Origin: CAWGCA01 sp963820955
GTDB lineage: Bacteria > Pseudomonadota > Gammaproteobacteria > Chromatiales > Chromatiaceae
Reading direction: 5' to 3'
Assembly (NCBI GenBank): GCA_963820955.1
Contig: CAWGCA010000041.1
Location: 165,048 to 229,047 of the forward strand
Length of the DNA: 64,000 bases
The notes below the pieces were generated by a model. That model searched no databases. It was not told where the DNA came from and worked only from the letters and a program-made list of their open reading frames with translations. Position 1 is the first letter of the stretch; each line of letters begins with the position of its first letter. The translations under genes and the position numbers were made by a program. Shown here piece after piece: positions 35,514 to 44,893 of this stretch.

Positions 35514-36356
35514 TCACCGCGTGCGCCTGGCTTTTCGCTGACAGCGCCAGGCAATCCAGAGCTTGGTCAGCGGTGTCAGGTCGATCCGTTGGTGGAGCAC
35601 CCTGTATCCTTCTCTGGCGATTTCCTGTAGCAGGGCATCGGCCATTGCCGCCAGACTCAAGGCCGGGCCAAGCGCCGGGTAGGGTCTGCTCGGAAGTCCC
35701 GCCAGTGTTTTTCGATACTGGCTGCGATGAGTTGTCGCTATTTCTGCCAACAGCTCCGCCAGCGGCGTTTGCTGCTCGTCTGCGAGAAGAGTGGCTGGAG
35801 AAAGGCCTCTTTCTCCCAGCGCATCGAGTGGTAACAGACAGTGGCTTCTTCGCAGTTCCCTCCCCAGGTCTCGAATGATCTCTGTAAGGTAGACAAACTG
35901 ACCCAATTGCCCGGCCCACCTTAACTGATCGGCTCCGCCCCCGGCAGTCACTGTCAGCAGCCGAGTGAATGGGGAACCCCTCATCCGGCAGTGGATTTCC
36001 AGTTGTTTCCGATTTTCCACTACACTGCCGCCGATCTCTTGCTGAACAACCTGAAACAGCTCTGTTATATGATCGACCAGCGCTGGCTGTCGATGACACA
36101 GACCGGCCATCCTGTGGATCACCGGATGCTGGGTCTGACCCTTCCGCGCACGCTCCAGTTCATCCTGCCACCAGCGAAGCTTGGTGACGGCTACGCCGGG
36201 ATCGGAACACTGCCGAGGGATTTTTAGTATTGAGCAGGTGAAGGCGTTGACCAGCGCCAGTTCCGGGCGCTGTGTCCCGGGAGCGAAGCGCAGGGCGTAG
36301 TAGATGCTCGATCCCGGTGCGGTGAACTCATCCGGAAACGGATGGTGCTCATGCAT
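35514..36356 (-). CDS. squalene/phytoene synthase-like protein
   Basis: A 280-residue protein of the trans-isoprenyl head-to-head synthase fold. The start (YYALRFAP) and first aspartate region (LRWWQDELERA) match the family, and the second region reads EIIRDLGRELRRSHCLLPLD, in place of the usual DVxxD-type motif, so the metal-binding set looks incomplete. Such divergent members include NDUFAF6-like proteins with no known synthase activity. The start ATG overlaps the mupP stop (TGATG), so it is translationally coupled in the ubiG-mupP-x-yciK run. A role with isoprenoid quinones is tempting given ubiG but is inference. Confidence 0.78.
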   Translation of the reverse strand: MHEHHPFPDEFTAPGSSIYYALRFAPGTQRPELALVNAFTCSILKIPRQCSDPGVAVTKLRWWQDELERARKGQTQHPVIHRMAGLCHRQPALVDHITELFQVVQQEIGGSVVENRKQLEIHCRMRGSPFTRLLTVTAGGGADQLRWAGQLGQFVYLTEIIRDLGRELRRSHCLLPLDALGERGLSPATLLADEQQTPLAELLAEIATTHRSQYRKTLAGLPSRPYPALGPALSLAAMADALLQEIAREGYRVLHQRIDLTPLTKLWIAWRCQRKARRTR

Positions 36357-37060
36357 CAATCTGGATTTCGGGGCAGATTCAGCCAGTCCAGGATCTGGAG
36401 TGGATGGCTGATATCGCCGTCGGCGCCCCACTGGTCGGTCTGGTCCTGCTCGCCGATATAACCAAACAGGGCGGTAAGGGTCGTGAGCCCGGCATTTCTT
36501 CCCGCCTCGATATCCCTTTCCGCATCCCCGACATAGAGTGATTCAAGAGGATCCGCACCGGCGATTTCGCAGGCATGGAAAATGGGTTGTGGATGGGGCT
36601 TGCGGTTCTCCGTGGTATCCCCGCTGACGATGCAGGCCGCACGCTCGGTAAGGTCGAGCTGGTCCATCAGCGGGTCGGTGAGCCAGGCTGGTTTGTTGGT
36701 CACTATTCCCCATCCGATAGCACGCAGCTCGAGCTGCGCCAGCAGTTCCTGCATGCCGGGAAAGAGCCGGGTACCCCGGGTCAGGTTGCGCTGGTAGATG
36801 TCGAGCAGCTGCCCGCGGTATGTCTCAAACTCGGGATCATCCGGTTCTATTTCAAACCCCAGCCGAATCAGCGCCATGCCACCGTGGGAGACCTGTGGTC
36901 GGATCCGGTCGAGCGACAGGGGGGCGCGGCCGTGGAGCTTGAGTGTCTGGTTCAGGGCGTACGCCAGATCCGGTGCGGTGTCCGCAAAGGTGCCATCCAG
37001 GTCGAAAAGCACCAGCCGAATTTGTTGAGTTGCAACTGCGCCCGAATCAGGTGTCGGCAT
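36356..37060 (-). CDS. mupP: HAD phosphatase, MupP/Gph family
   Basis: A 234-residue HAD hydrolase. Motif I is FDLDGTFADTAPDL (about residues 19-32), motif II is VTNKP, motif III includes KPHPQP, and motif IV is VGDAERDIEAG. Sequence alone does not separate phosphoglycolate phosphatase (Gph) from N-acetylmuramic acid 6-phosphate phosphatase (MupP); the position directly after ubiG and before yciK is that of mupP in Pseudomonas, which feeds peptidoglycan recycling. Its start overlaps the ubiG end by 14 bases. Confidence 0.85.
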   Translation of the reverse strand: MPTPDSGAVATQQIRLVLFDLDGTFADTAPDLAYALNQTLKLHGRAPLSLDRIRPQVSHGGMALIRLGFEIEPDDPEFETYRGQLLDIYQRNLTRGTRLFPGMQELLAQLELRAIGWGIVTNKPAWLTDPLMDQLDLTERAACIVSGDTTENRKPHPQPIFHACEIAGADPLESLYVGDAERDIEAGRNAGLTTLTALFGYIGEQDQTDQWGADGDISHPLQILDWLNLPRNPD

Positions 37061-37766
37061 CTTTGCGGCAGCTCAGGAGATAATTGACATCCACATCCCG
37101 GGGATTCAAGCGGTATTTCTTGGTCAGCGGGTTGTAGACCATGCCGCTGATGTCGGTTGTGTTGAGGCCATTTTCCCGAATCCACCGATCCAGCTCTGAG
37201 GGACGGATAAATTTTGAAAAGTCGTGGGTCCCTTTCGGTAACAGCCCCAGCACATACTCCGCACCGATGATGGCGAAGAGATAAGACTTGGGGTTTCGAT
37301 TCAGCGTGGAGAAGAAGAGATGACCGCCTGGTCTGGTCAACCTGGCGCAGGCCCGGACTACCGAGCTGGGGTCGGGAACATGCTCCAGCATCTCCATGCA
37401 GGTTACTGTATCGAATGATCCGGGTCGCTCTTCCGCCAGTCTTTCCACCGGGATGCGTTCGTATTGGACCTGCAGACCGGATTCCAGCAGGTGAAGCCGC
37501 GCCACTTCCAGGGGGGCTTCCCCCATGTCGATACCAGTGACATCCGCTCCCTGACGGGCCATGCTCTCTGCCAGAATGCCGCCTCCGCAGCCGACGTCCA
37601 GGACCTTCTTGTCCTTTAGCTCAACACGGCGTTCTATATAGCCAAGTCTCAGCGGGTTGATCTCATGCAACGGTTTGAATTCGCTGTGAGGATCCCACCA
37701 GCGGGCGGCCAGTTGTTCAAACTTGCTGATTTCAGCGTGATCTACATTTACGGAGTGATCGGTCAT
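37047..37766 (-). CDS. ubiG: ubiquinone biosynthesis O-methyltransferase
   Basis: A 239-residue SAM-dependent methyltransferase that performs both O-methylation steps of ubiquinone synthesis. Motif I is VLDVGCGGGILAE (about residues 55-67). FEQLAARWWDPHSEFKPLHEINPLR near the N-terminus and the insert LLPKGTHDFSKFI are characteristic of UbiG. It leads the run ubiG-mupP-squalene synthase-like-yciK on the minus strand. Confidence 0.95.
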   Translation of the reverse strand: MTDHSVNVDHAEISKFEQLAARWWDPHSEFKPLHEINPLRLGYIERRVELKDKKVLDVGCGGGILAESMARQGADVTGIDMGEAPLEVARLHLLESGLQVQYERIPVERLAEERPGSFDTVTCMEMLEHVPDPSSVVRACARLTRPGGHLFFSTLNRNPKSYLFAIIGAEYVLGLLPKGTHDFSKFIRPSELDRWIRENGLNTTDISGMVYNPLTKKYRLNPRDVDVNYLLSCRKDADT

Positions 37767-37925
37767 GGGGGCCACTACTAGGTTAATTTAAGTTCTGGTA
37801 TTCCACGCATTATCGGTAATTTACCCGCCAAAGATCCAGCAGTTAATGGGTCGGCGCTGGGTGCGTGGTGTTATTCATGGAGTCGGTTCGCAGCAGCGTC
37901 GGAAGACCGGTCAACTGCGAAAAAA

Positions 37926-38399
37926 TTACTCGAGGGCCTCCTGTACAATGCCATCCAGCAACTCGGTGACAGACTGTGTTGCCTGTGCCGCATCGCCCAG
38001 GAGCCGTGGACGGCGGAATACGACGTGGACGGGGTCGGTTCCTTCGAGCCCCTTATAGATTCCGATGGTCAATGGGCAGATAGCGAGATTTGCTGGATGA
38101 GCGAGCGACATCCTGTAGGACATCAGGATACTGCAGAATTCCAGCGATTCAGCTTTCTGGTAGAGTTTTTTATCGAGTCCCGTATCCTCGGCGGTTCTTT
38201 CCAGCATGTCGCTTATGTGCAGGGTGTTGGTAATGAGCATGCCGCGGTCGGCGATGGCCATTTCCAGATTGGCTTTTATGTCATCATAATCTCCGTCGCT
38301 CTGGTAGACGACAATCGGAGAATCGGGGGGCGTGACCGGGTCTATTGCGAAAATAACCGAACTTTGAATGGCCAGGAGGAGGAAAGCGAGTCTGCGCAT
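37926..38399 (-). CDS. exported DUF302 protein
   Basis: A 157-residue protein with a signal peptide (about residues 1-18) and a DUF302 domain (SDGDYDDIKANLEMAIADRGM through YRMSLAHPANLAICPLTIGIY). The fold is found in periplasmic proteins of sulfur oxidisers and others; no activity is established. It stands alone between ubiG and the deaminase gene. Confidence 0.8.
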   Translation of the reverse strand: MRRLAFLLLAIQSSVIFAIDPVTPPDSPIVVYQSDGDYDDIKANLEMAIADRGMLITNTLHISDMLERTAEDTGLDKKLYQKAESLEFCSILMSYRMSLAHPANLAICPLTIGIYKGLEGTDPVHVVFRRPRLLGDAAQATQSVTELLDGIVQEALE

Positions 38400-38472
38400 A
38401 GGGGGGTTCTCTGGTTTATTGTTTAAAGTGAGACCTTTTTGACCTAAGTTTTGAATCCCAGGTTCAGCAGAT

Positions 38473-39786
38473 CTATCCTTCCGCGATTTTAGCCTGCCAG
38501 TCCGCGGTTCGCGATAAGATTTCCTGGTGATCCATGGTGGTCAGCAGTTTGTTTCTAAGCACCTGTTTCCCAGACACCCAGACATCGCTTACCTTGTCCC
38601 GGCCAGTGGCATATACCAGCTGGGAAACCGGATAATAGATCGGTTGGGTATCAGCTCCGCTCAGGTCAACGGCGGTAATATCGGCCCTTTTGCCGGATTC
38701 AAGGGAGCCTGTTTCATGGGCGATTCCAAGGGCAATGGCGCCATTCAGTGTCGCCATACGCAGGGCATCTTGGGCTGGCAGGGCGCTGGCGTCATCGGCC
38801 ACCCCCTTCGCCAGCAGGGCGGCAGTGCGCATTTCACTGAACATGTCCAGGTCATTGTTGCTGGCGGCACTGTCGGTGCCCAGTGCAACGTTGATGTCGG
38901 CAGCCATCAGTTCTGCCACCGGGCAGAACCCGGAGGCGAGTTTCAGGTTAGATTCGGGGCAGTGAACGACACTGGCCCCGGTTTCGGCAAAGGCTGAAAT
39001 CTCCTGTTCCTCCAGCTGGGTCATGTGCACCGCCATCAGGGAAGGGGAGATCAGGCCCAGCTCCTGCAGTCGCGCCAGGGGACGGCTTCCGTACTGACTC
39101 AGCCCCTGCTTTACTTCGTCCCGGGTCTCGTGGACATGCATATGAATGGGGATTTCCAGTTCGTCCGCCAGGATGCGAACCCGTTCCAGTGGCGCATCCG
39201 AGACCGAATATGGGGCATGGGGTGCGAACGCCGTGGTGATGAGGCTGTCATTTCGAAACTGATCATGCACCTCCAGTCCGCGGTGGAGGTATTCGTCGGG
39301 CCCATCGGCCCAGGCCGAGGGGAAGTCAATCAGGATCAGCCCCAGCACCGCCCGCATTCCTGCTGCGGCTGTAACCCGCCCGGTCACATCGGGAAAGAAG
39401 TACATGTCATTGAAGCAGGTGATGCCGCCGCGCAGCATTTCAGCTATCGCCAGACGGGTCCCGTCTGCCACGAATTCCTCGCTGACCCAACGTTCCTCTG
39501 CGGGCCATATATGATCATGCAGCCAAGTCATCAGCGGCATGTCGTCCGCCAGGCCGCGAAGCAGAGACATGGCGGCATGGGTATGCGTGTTGATCAATCC
39601 CGGAATCAGGGCGTGGGTGGAGAGATGGTGTTCGGTTGCCGGTTGGAACTCATGGTTGGCCTCCACCGTCGGCAGAACGGCCAGGATGTGCCCCCCATGG
39701 ATGGCCAGGGAGTGGTGCTCCAGCACCTGATTGTGCGGGACTATCGGGATGATCCAACGGGCATGTATCAGGGTATCGACGTTCAA
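38473..39786 (-). CDS. mtaD: 5-methylthioadenosine/S-adenosylhomocysteine deaminase
   Basis: A 437-residue amidohydrolase of the TRZ/ATZ branch. Metal ligands are visible: LINTHTHAAM (HxH), IHMHVHETRDE, HMTQL, and ALGTDSAASNN (Asp). It is expected to deaminate methylthioadenosine or SAH to the inosine forms. A TTG start at 39786 with CAGGAA upstream is used. It is divergent from mtnA, which acts on methylthioribose 1-phosphate, so both fit methionine salvage; the gene neighbours mtnA in Pseudomonas too. Confidence 0.88.
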   Translation of the reverse strand: MNVDTLIHARWIIPIVPHNQVLEHHSLAIHGGHILAVLPTVEANHEFQPATEHHLSTHALIPGLINTHTHAAMSLLRGLADDMPLMTWLHDHIWPAEERWVSEEFVADGTRLAIAEMLRGGITCFNDMYFFPDVTGRVTAAAGMRAVLGLILIDFPSAWADGPDEYLHRGLEVHDQFRNDSLITTAFAPHAPYSVSDAPLERVRILADELEIPIHMHVHETRDEVKQGLSQYGSRPLARLQELGLISPSLMAVHMTQLEEQEISAFAETGASVVHCPESNLKLASGFCPVAELMAADINVALGTDSAASNNDLDMFSEMRTAALLAKGVADDASALPAQDALRMATLNGAIALGIAHETGSLESGKRADITAVDLSGADTQPIYYPVSQLVYATGRDKVSDVWVSGKQVLRNKLLTTMDHQEILSRTADWQAKIAEG

Positions 39787-39854
39787 TGGGGTTTCCTGTC
39801 AAAAAGCTGATTTCGTGTCACAGCCACGGCCGTTAGAATAGCTACAAATTTGCC

Positions 39855-40946
39855 ATGAGTCCGAAAAATATGGAAGCAACACCGCTGGATATTCGCGCCG
39901 ATGCCGACCACGCCATCGTATGGCGCAACGATCGCCTCTATTTGCTGGACCAGCGCCTGCTGCCCAATGACGAACGCTATCTGGAGCTGCAGAGTGCCGC
40001 CGATACCGCTGGCGCCATTCGAGATATGGTGGTGCGCGGTGCGCCGGCGATCGGTATCACCGCCGCCTATGCTGTGGTGCTGGCCGCACGCCGAGGTTAC
40101 GCCATCTCTCCCGATGATTGGAAAAAGCGGCTCGAGGCAGATTTTACCCTGCTGGCTGCTTCGCGACCCACGGCGGTCAATTTGGTCTGGGCCCTGAGAC
40201 GCATGCGGGCCTGCATCGCCGGGTTGGAATCCGGTGATCCGGGAGAGCGCCTTTTGGCCGAGGCACGCACCATCCACCAACAGGACGTTGCCGCAAATCG
40301 TGCCATGGGGGCGCTCGGTGCGGGACTGATCGAAGGACCGACCAGCGTGATCACCCATTGCAATGCCGGCGCTTTGGCTACCGGCGGCTACGGAACTGCG
40401 CTGGGAGTGATTCGTAGTGCCTTTACCGCTGGCAAAATAGAGCAGGTCTATGCCGATGAGACGAGGCCCTGGTTCCAGGGTTCCCGCCTCACTGCCTGGG
40501 AACTGGTTCAGGATCATATCCCGGTGACCCTGATGACGGATGGAGCAGCAGCCAGTCGCATGGCGCAGGGGGGCATAGGATGGGTCATCGTTGGTTCGGA
40601 CCGCATCGCGGCCAATGGCGACGTTGCCAATAAGATCGGCAGTTACAGCCTGGCGCTCGTAGCGCATCATCATGGCGTTAGGGTGATGGTCGCCGCTCCC
40701 ACCTCGACCATTGACATGTCAATCGCTTCTGGTGCTGACATACCGATCGAGATCAGGGACGGCTCAGAAGTGCTCAAATGTGGTGCCGTACAGATAGGGG
40801 CACCGGGAGTGGATGTCTGGAATCCGGTGTTTGATGTCATTCCAGCCGCCCTGGTGCACGCCATCGTGACTGAAAGGGGGGTAGTTCTTTCGCCAGACTC
40901 GAAAAAGATGGTGAATTTGATGGGTAAATTGCCTGAGACGGCGTGA
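39855..40946 (+). CDS. mtnA: methylthioribose-1-phosphate isomerase
   Basis: A 363-residue enzyme of the eIF2B-like isomerase family that turns methylthioribose 1-phosphate into methylthioribulose 1-phosphate. Motifs include IRDMVVRGAPAIGITAAYA, the catalytic Cys in THCNAGALATGGYGTALG, and GSDRIAANGDVANKIGSY. Neighbour mtaD suggests a short salvage route; later mtn genes are not in the window. Confidence 0.94.
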   Translation: MSPKNMEATPLDIRADADHAIVWRNDRLYLLDQRLLPNDERYLELQSAADTAGAIRDMVVRGAPAIGITAAYAVVLAARRGYAISPDDWKKRLEADFTLLAASRPTAVNLVWALRRMRACIAGLESGDPGERLLAEARTIHQQDVAANRAMGALGAGLIEGPTSVITHCNAGALATGGYGTALGVIRSAFTAGKIEQVYADETRPWFQGSRLTAWELVQDHIPVTLMTDGAAASRMAQGGIGWVIVGSDRIAANGDVANKIGSYSLALVAHHHGVRVMVAAPTSTIDMSIASGADIPIEIRDGSEVLKCGAVQIGAPGVDVWNPVFDVIPAALVHAIVTERGVVLSPDSKKMVNLMGKLPETA

Positions 40947-40993
40947 AAGCCGATTTAACGGGGGTTTTTTTCGAGGCAGTACCCTTTGGGATA

Positions 40994-41002
40994 TGGTATC
41001 AT
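40994..41002 (+). promoter_or_regulatory. possible extended -10 promoter of gyrA
   Basis: TGGTATCAT is an extended -10 element 83 bases before the gyrA start, preceded by a T-rich stretch but no convincing -35 box. Placement between mtnA and gyrA supports it. Confidence 0.35.
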
Positions 41003-41084
41003 GCGATGTTGTTTTTAGCTGTTTTACTGGATCCTTCCGACAGATAGGAAGATCCGGCCTCATGGCAGGGACCAGATACCACCT

Positions 41085-43667
41085 ATGACCGATTTCGCCA
41101 AAGAAGTTCTCCCGGTCAATCTAGAAGACGAGATGCAGCAGTCCTATCTCGATTACGCCATGAGCGTAATCGTGGGGCGCGCGCTTCCCGATGTTCGTGA
41201 TGGACTCAAACCGGTACATCGTCGCGTGCTTTATGCGATGAGTGTATTGGGCACTGATTGGAATAAACCCTACAAGAAGTCGGCTCGTGTGGTGGGCGAC
41301 GTCATCGGTAAATACCACCCCCATGGCGACACTGCTGTCTACGATACCATTGTGCGCATGGCCCAGCCGTTCTCTATGCGCTACATGCTGGTAGATGGGC
41401 AGGGTAATTTTGGTTCAGTCGATGGCGACTCCCCTGCGGCGATGCGTTATACCGAAGTGCGCATGGCGCGGATCGCCCACAGCATGTTGGACGATCTGGA
41501 TAAAGAGACCGTCGACTTTGCCACCAATTACGACGAGTCTGAACATGAACCCACGGTATTACCCGCCAGAATTCCCAACCTGCTGGTCAACGGGTCCGCT
41601 GGAATCGCGGTGGGTATGGCCACCAATATTCCTCCGCATAACCTGGCCGAGACCATCGACGGGTGTGTGGCGCTGATCGACAGACCTGAGCTCAGCATCG
41701 ATGAGTTGATGCAATATATCCCTGGGCCTGATTTTCCGACTGCGGCCATGATCAATGGCTCCCGGGGCATCGAAGAGGCCTATCGCACAGGACGCGGGAG
41801 GATCTATGTCCGCGCCCGCTGCGAAATCGAGACCGATGAGGCCCGCGGAAGACAGCGTATCCTGATTCATGAACTCCCCTATCAAGTCAACAAGGCTCGG
41901 TTGCTGGAGAAAATCGCCGAGCTGGTCAAAGAGAAACGTATCGAGGGTATTACCGAACTGCGCGACGAATCGGACAAGGATGGGATGCGCGTGGTGATCG
42001 AACTCCGCCGGGGCGAGGTATCGGAGGTGGTGTTGAACAACCTCTACCAGCACACCCAGATGCAGAGTGTGTTCGGCATCAATATGGTGGCACTGGTGGA
42101 CGGCAGGCCACGCCTGCTGAACCTGAAGCAGATGCTGGAGTTTTTCATCCGCCACAGACGTGAAGTGGTGACCCGGCGCACCCTGTTCGAATTGCGAAAG
42201 GCCAGGGATCGCGCCCATGTGTTGGAGGGTTTGGCGGTTGCGCTGGCCAATATCGATGAGGTGATTGCGTTGATTAAGGCGGCGGCCAGCCCGGCCGAGG
42301 CCAAGAAGGAACTGCTGGGGCGCCACTGGCAATCCGGCACAGTCGAGGCGATGTTGGGAAGGGCCGGTGCCGACGCCTCCAGGCCACAGGATCTGGAGCC
42401 GGATTTCGGTCTGACCGATCAGGGCTACCGCCTCACCGAGACGCAGGCACAGGCTATTCTGGATCTGAGGCTACACCGTTTGACAGGGCTGGAGCAGGAT
42501 AAAATTCTCAATGAATATAGTGAGATAATAGATAAGATTAAAAATCTTATTAGTATCTTATCCAGTGCTGACAGTCTGATGCTGGTGATCCGGGAGGAAC
42601 TGATCGCCATCCGGGAGCAGTACCAGGACGAACGACGGACAGAAATCATCGATCGGCGCCTGGATCTCACGCTGGAGGATTTGATTACGGAAGAGGATGT
42701 GGTGGTAACCCTGTCTCACGCCGGTTATGCCAAGGCCCAGTCATTGGATACCTACCGCGCCCAGAAAAGGGGGGGGCGGGGTAAGACTGCAACCTCGACC
42801 AAGGACGAGGATTTCGTCGATCAACTGTTTCTGGCAAGCACCCATGACACCATTCTCTGCTTTTCCAGTCAGGGCCGTATCTATTGGCTGAAGGTATACG
42901 AACTCCCTCAGGCGGGGCGCAATGCCCGCGGTAAGCCCATCGTAAACCTGTTGCCATTAGAACCGGGAGAACGAATCAATGCGGTGCTGCCGATTCGCGA
43001 ATATACGGCGGACCGGTTCGTATTCATGGCCACCAGTCGGGGAACCGTGAAGAAGACCCCGCTGACCGAGTTTTCCCGGCCACGCGCCAACGGTATCATC
43101 GCCGTGGATCTGCGGGACGATGATCAACTGGTCGGGGTCGCCATCACCGACGGAAACCAGGATGTCATGCTTTTTTCCTCCAACGGTAAGGCAATACGGT
43201 TCAACGAAGCCCTGGTGCGCGCCATGGGTCGCACCGCGTGCGGCGTGCGGGGTATTCGTCTGGGACAGGATCAGCGGGTTATCTCCCTAATCATTACTCG
43301 GGCGGAAGGCACCGTGCTGACGGTGACGGAAAACGGGTTTGGTAAACGCTCCCCAGTCGACCAGTTTCCGGTTAAAGGGCGCGGTGGTATGGGAGTGATC
43401 TCGATCAAGACATCGGATCGAAATGGGGATCAGATCGGCGCGGTGCTGGTGGACGAGGGGGATGAGGCCATGCTCATCACCGACGGCGGAACGCTGGTGC
43501 GGACTCCGGTGTCGGATATCTCCGTGATGGGGCGTGATACCCAGGGCGTCACCATGATCCGTCTTTCTGGCGCAGAGAAACTGGTTGGAATTGCCCGGGT
43601 GGAATCCTTACCTGACGAGTTGGATGAAAGTGATGAATCAGGCGAAGAAAATCCTTCAATAGATTGA
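41085..43667 (+). CDS. gyrA: DNA gyrase subunit A
   Basis: The 860-residue cleavage-rejoining subunit of gyrase. The N-terminus EEMQQSYLDYAMSVIVGRALPDVRDGLKPVHRRVLY-type region, catalytic tyrosine in AAMRYTEVRM (Tyr near residue 122), quinolone region HPHGDTAVYDTIVRMAQPF, and GyrA box QKRGGRGK are all present, as are the six C-terminal beta-pinwheel blades and the acidic tail. The residue matching E. coli Ser83 is Thr, and Asp87 is conserved. A short AT-rich patch with rare codons and a perfect hairpin lies at 42,510-42,560. Confidence 0.98.
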   Translation: MTDFAKEVLPVNLEDEMQQSYLDYAMSVIVGRALPDVRDGLKPVHRRVLYAMSVLGTDWNKPYKKSARVVGDVIGKYHPHGDTAVYDTIVRMAQPFSMRYMLVDGQGNFGSVDGDSPAAMRYTEVRMARIAHSMLDDLDKETVDFATNYDESEHEPTVLPARIPNLLVNGSAGIAVGMATNIPPHNLAETIDGCVALIDRPELSIDELMQYIPGPDFPTAAMINGSRGIEEAYRTGRGRIYVRARCEIETDEARGRQRILIHELPYQVNKARLLEKIAELVKEKRIEGITELRDESDKDGMRVVIELRRGEVSEVVLNNLYQHTQMQSVFGINMVALVDGRPRLLNLKQMLEFFIRHRREVVTRRTLFELRKARDRAHVLEGLAVALANIDEVIALIKAAASPAEAKKELLGRHWQSGTVEAMLGRAGADASRPQDLEPDFGLTDQGYRLTETQAQAILDLRLHRLTGLEQDKILNEYSEIIDKIKNLISILSSADSLMLVIREELIAIREQYQDERRTEIIDRRLDLTLEDLITEEDVVVTLSHAGYAKAQSLDTYRAQKRGGRGKTATSTKDEDFVDQLFLASTHDTILCFSSQGRIYWLKVYELPQAGRNARGKPIVNLLPLEPGERINAVLPIREYTADRFVFMATSRGTVKKTPLTEFSRPRANGIIAVDLRDDDQLVGVAITDGNQDVMLFSSNGKAIRFNEALVRAMGRTACGVRGIRLGQDQRVISLIITRAEGTVLTVTENGFGKRSPVDQFPVKGRGGMGVISIKTSDRNGDQIGAVLVDEGDEAMLITDGGTLVRTPVSDISVMGRDTQGVTMIRLSGAEKLVGIARVESLPDELDESDESGEENPSID

Positions 43668-43802
43668 TATATATATAATATAGTTGGATAAAATCTGAGA
43701 GAAAGGGCATGAGGTTTGGCAGCCGCGGCCTGCTCACCCAAATCAGATTGAGCGCATTAACATAAATTTAAATTGATAAAGAATTGTACTGGAGAGTTGA
43801 GA

Positions 43803-44880
43803 ATGTCCAGAACTTACAATTTCAGCGCGGGCCCGGCGGCCCTGCCGGAAGAAGTATTGGTGCAGGCCCGGGAAGAGATACTCGACTGGGGCGGGAGTGG
43901 TATGTCTGTTATGGAGATGAGCCACCGGGGTAAGGAGTTCCTCTCCATCGCGGGGCAGGCAGAAGCCGACCTGCGGGAACTGATGGGCATCCCGGATAAT
44001 TACCGCGTGCTGTTTCTTCAAGGTGGTGCCTCCAGTCAGTTCGCTATGGTGCCTATGAATCTGTTGCCGGAAAAAGGGGGCCGACTACATCAATACCGGT
44101 TCCTGGTCCAAGAAGGCCATCGCCGAAGCAAAAAGATATGGTGAGGTAAAAGTCGTGGGGGCCTCACCTGAAGGGGTATTTTCGGTCCCTTCTCAGGCAG
44201 ATCTCGAACTGACGACCGACGCTGCCTACCTCCACTACACACCCAATGAGACCATTCAGGGCATCGAGTTCCCTTATGTTCCGGCGACCGGGGAAGTGCC
44301 CCTGGTAGGGGACTTCTCCTCCACCATCCTCTCCCGGCCGATCGATGTCTCGAAATACGCCGTCATCTACGCCGGAGCCCAGAAAAACATCGGTCCTGCC
44401 GGTCTTACCGTCGTTATCGTACGCGAGGACCTGATCGGCGAACCCCTGGCCGGCACCCCGACCATGTTCGCCTACCGCACGATGGCGGATGCCGATTCCA
44501 TGTACAACACCCCGCCCACCTATGCCTGGTACCTGGCCGGCCTGGTCTTCCAGTGGCTCAAGCGCAATGGCGGCCTGGAGAGTATGAGCAAGGTCAATGA
44601 GCGCAAGGCCAAGCTGCTTTACGCTGCAATCGATGGCTCGGATTTCTACGCCAACCCGGTGGATCCGGTATGTCGCTCCTGGATGAATGTCCCCTTTACC
44701 CTGGTCGATGCCGGTCTGGACGCCACTTTCCTGGCTGAGGCCAGAGAGGCCGGCCTGGTCACGCTAAAAGGTCACCGCTCGGTAGGCGGCATGCGCGCCA
44801 GTATTTACAATGCCATGCCCGAGGCAGGGGTCCAGGCGTTGATCGATTTTATGGGTGATTTTGAATCGCGTCACGGATAA
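43803..44880 (+). pseudogene. serC: phosphoserine aminotransferase, frameshifted as sequenced
   Basis: Two overlapping-family pieces make one SerC of about 358 residues: the start (SRTYNFSAGPAALPEEVL to ASSQFAMVPMNLL) in one frame, the rest (ADYINTGSWSKKAIAEAKRYG to the end) in another. The PLP lysine is in YAGAQKNIGPAG. The switch falls in the run AAAAAGGGGG at 44071-44080; removing one base there restores a complete, fully conserved protein. A homopolymer sequencing error is far more likely than real loss, because SerC is essential for serine and pyridoxal phosphate synthesis in most bacteria and the downstream half shows no other decay. The ribosome site GGAGAG fixes the start. Next genes are serA and pheA. 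Confidence 0.88.
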
Positions 44881-44893
44881 AGGTTTAAGAGTT

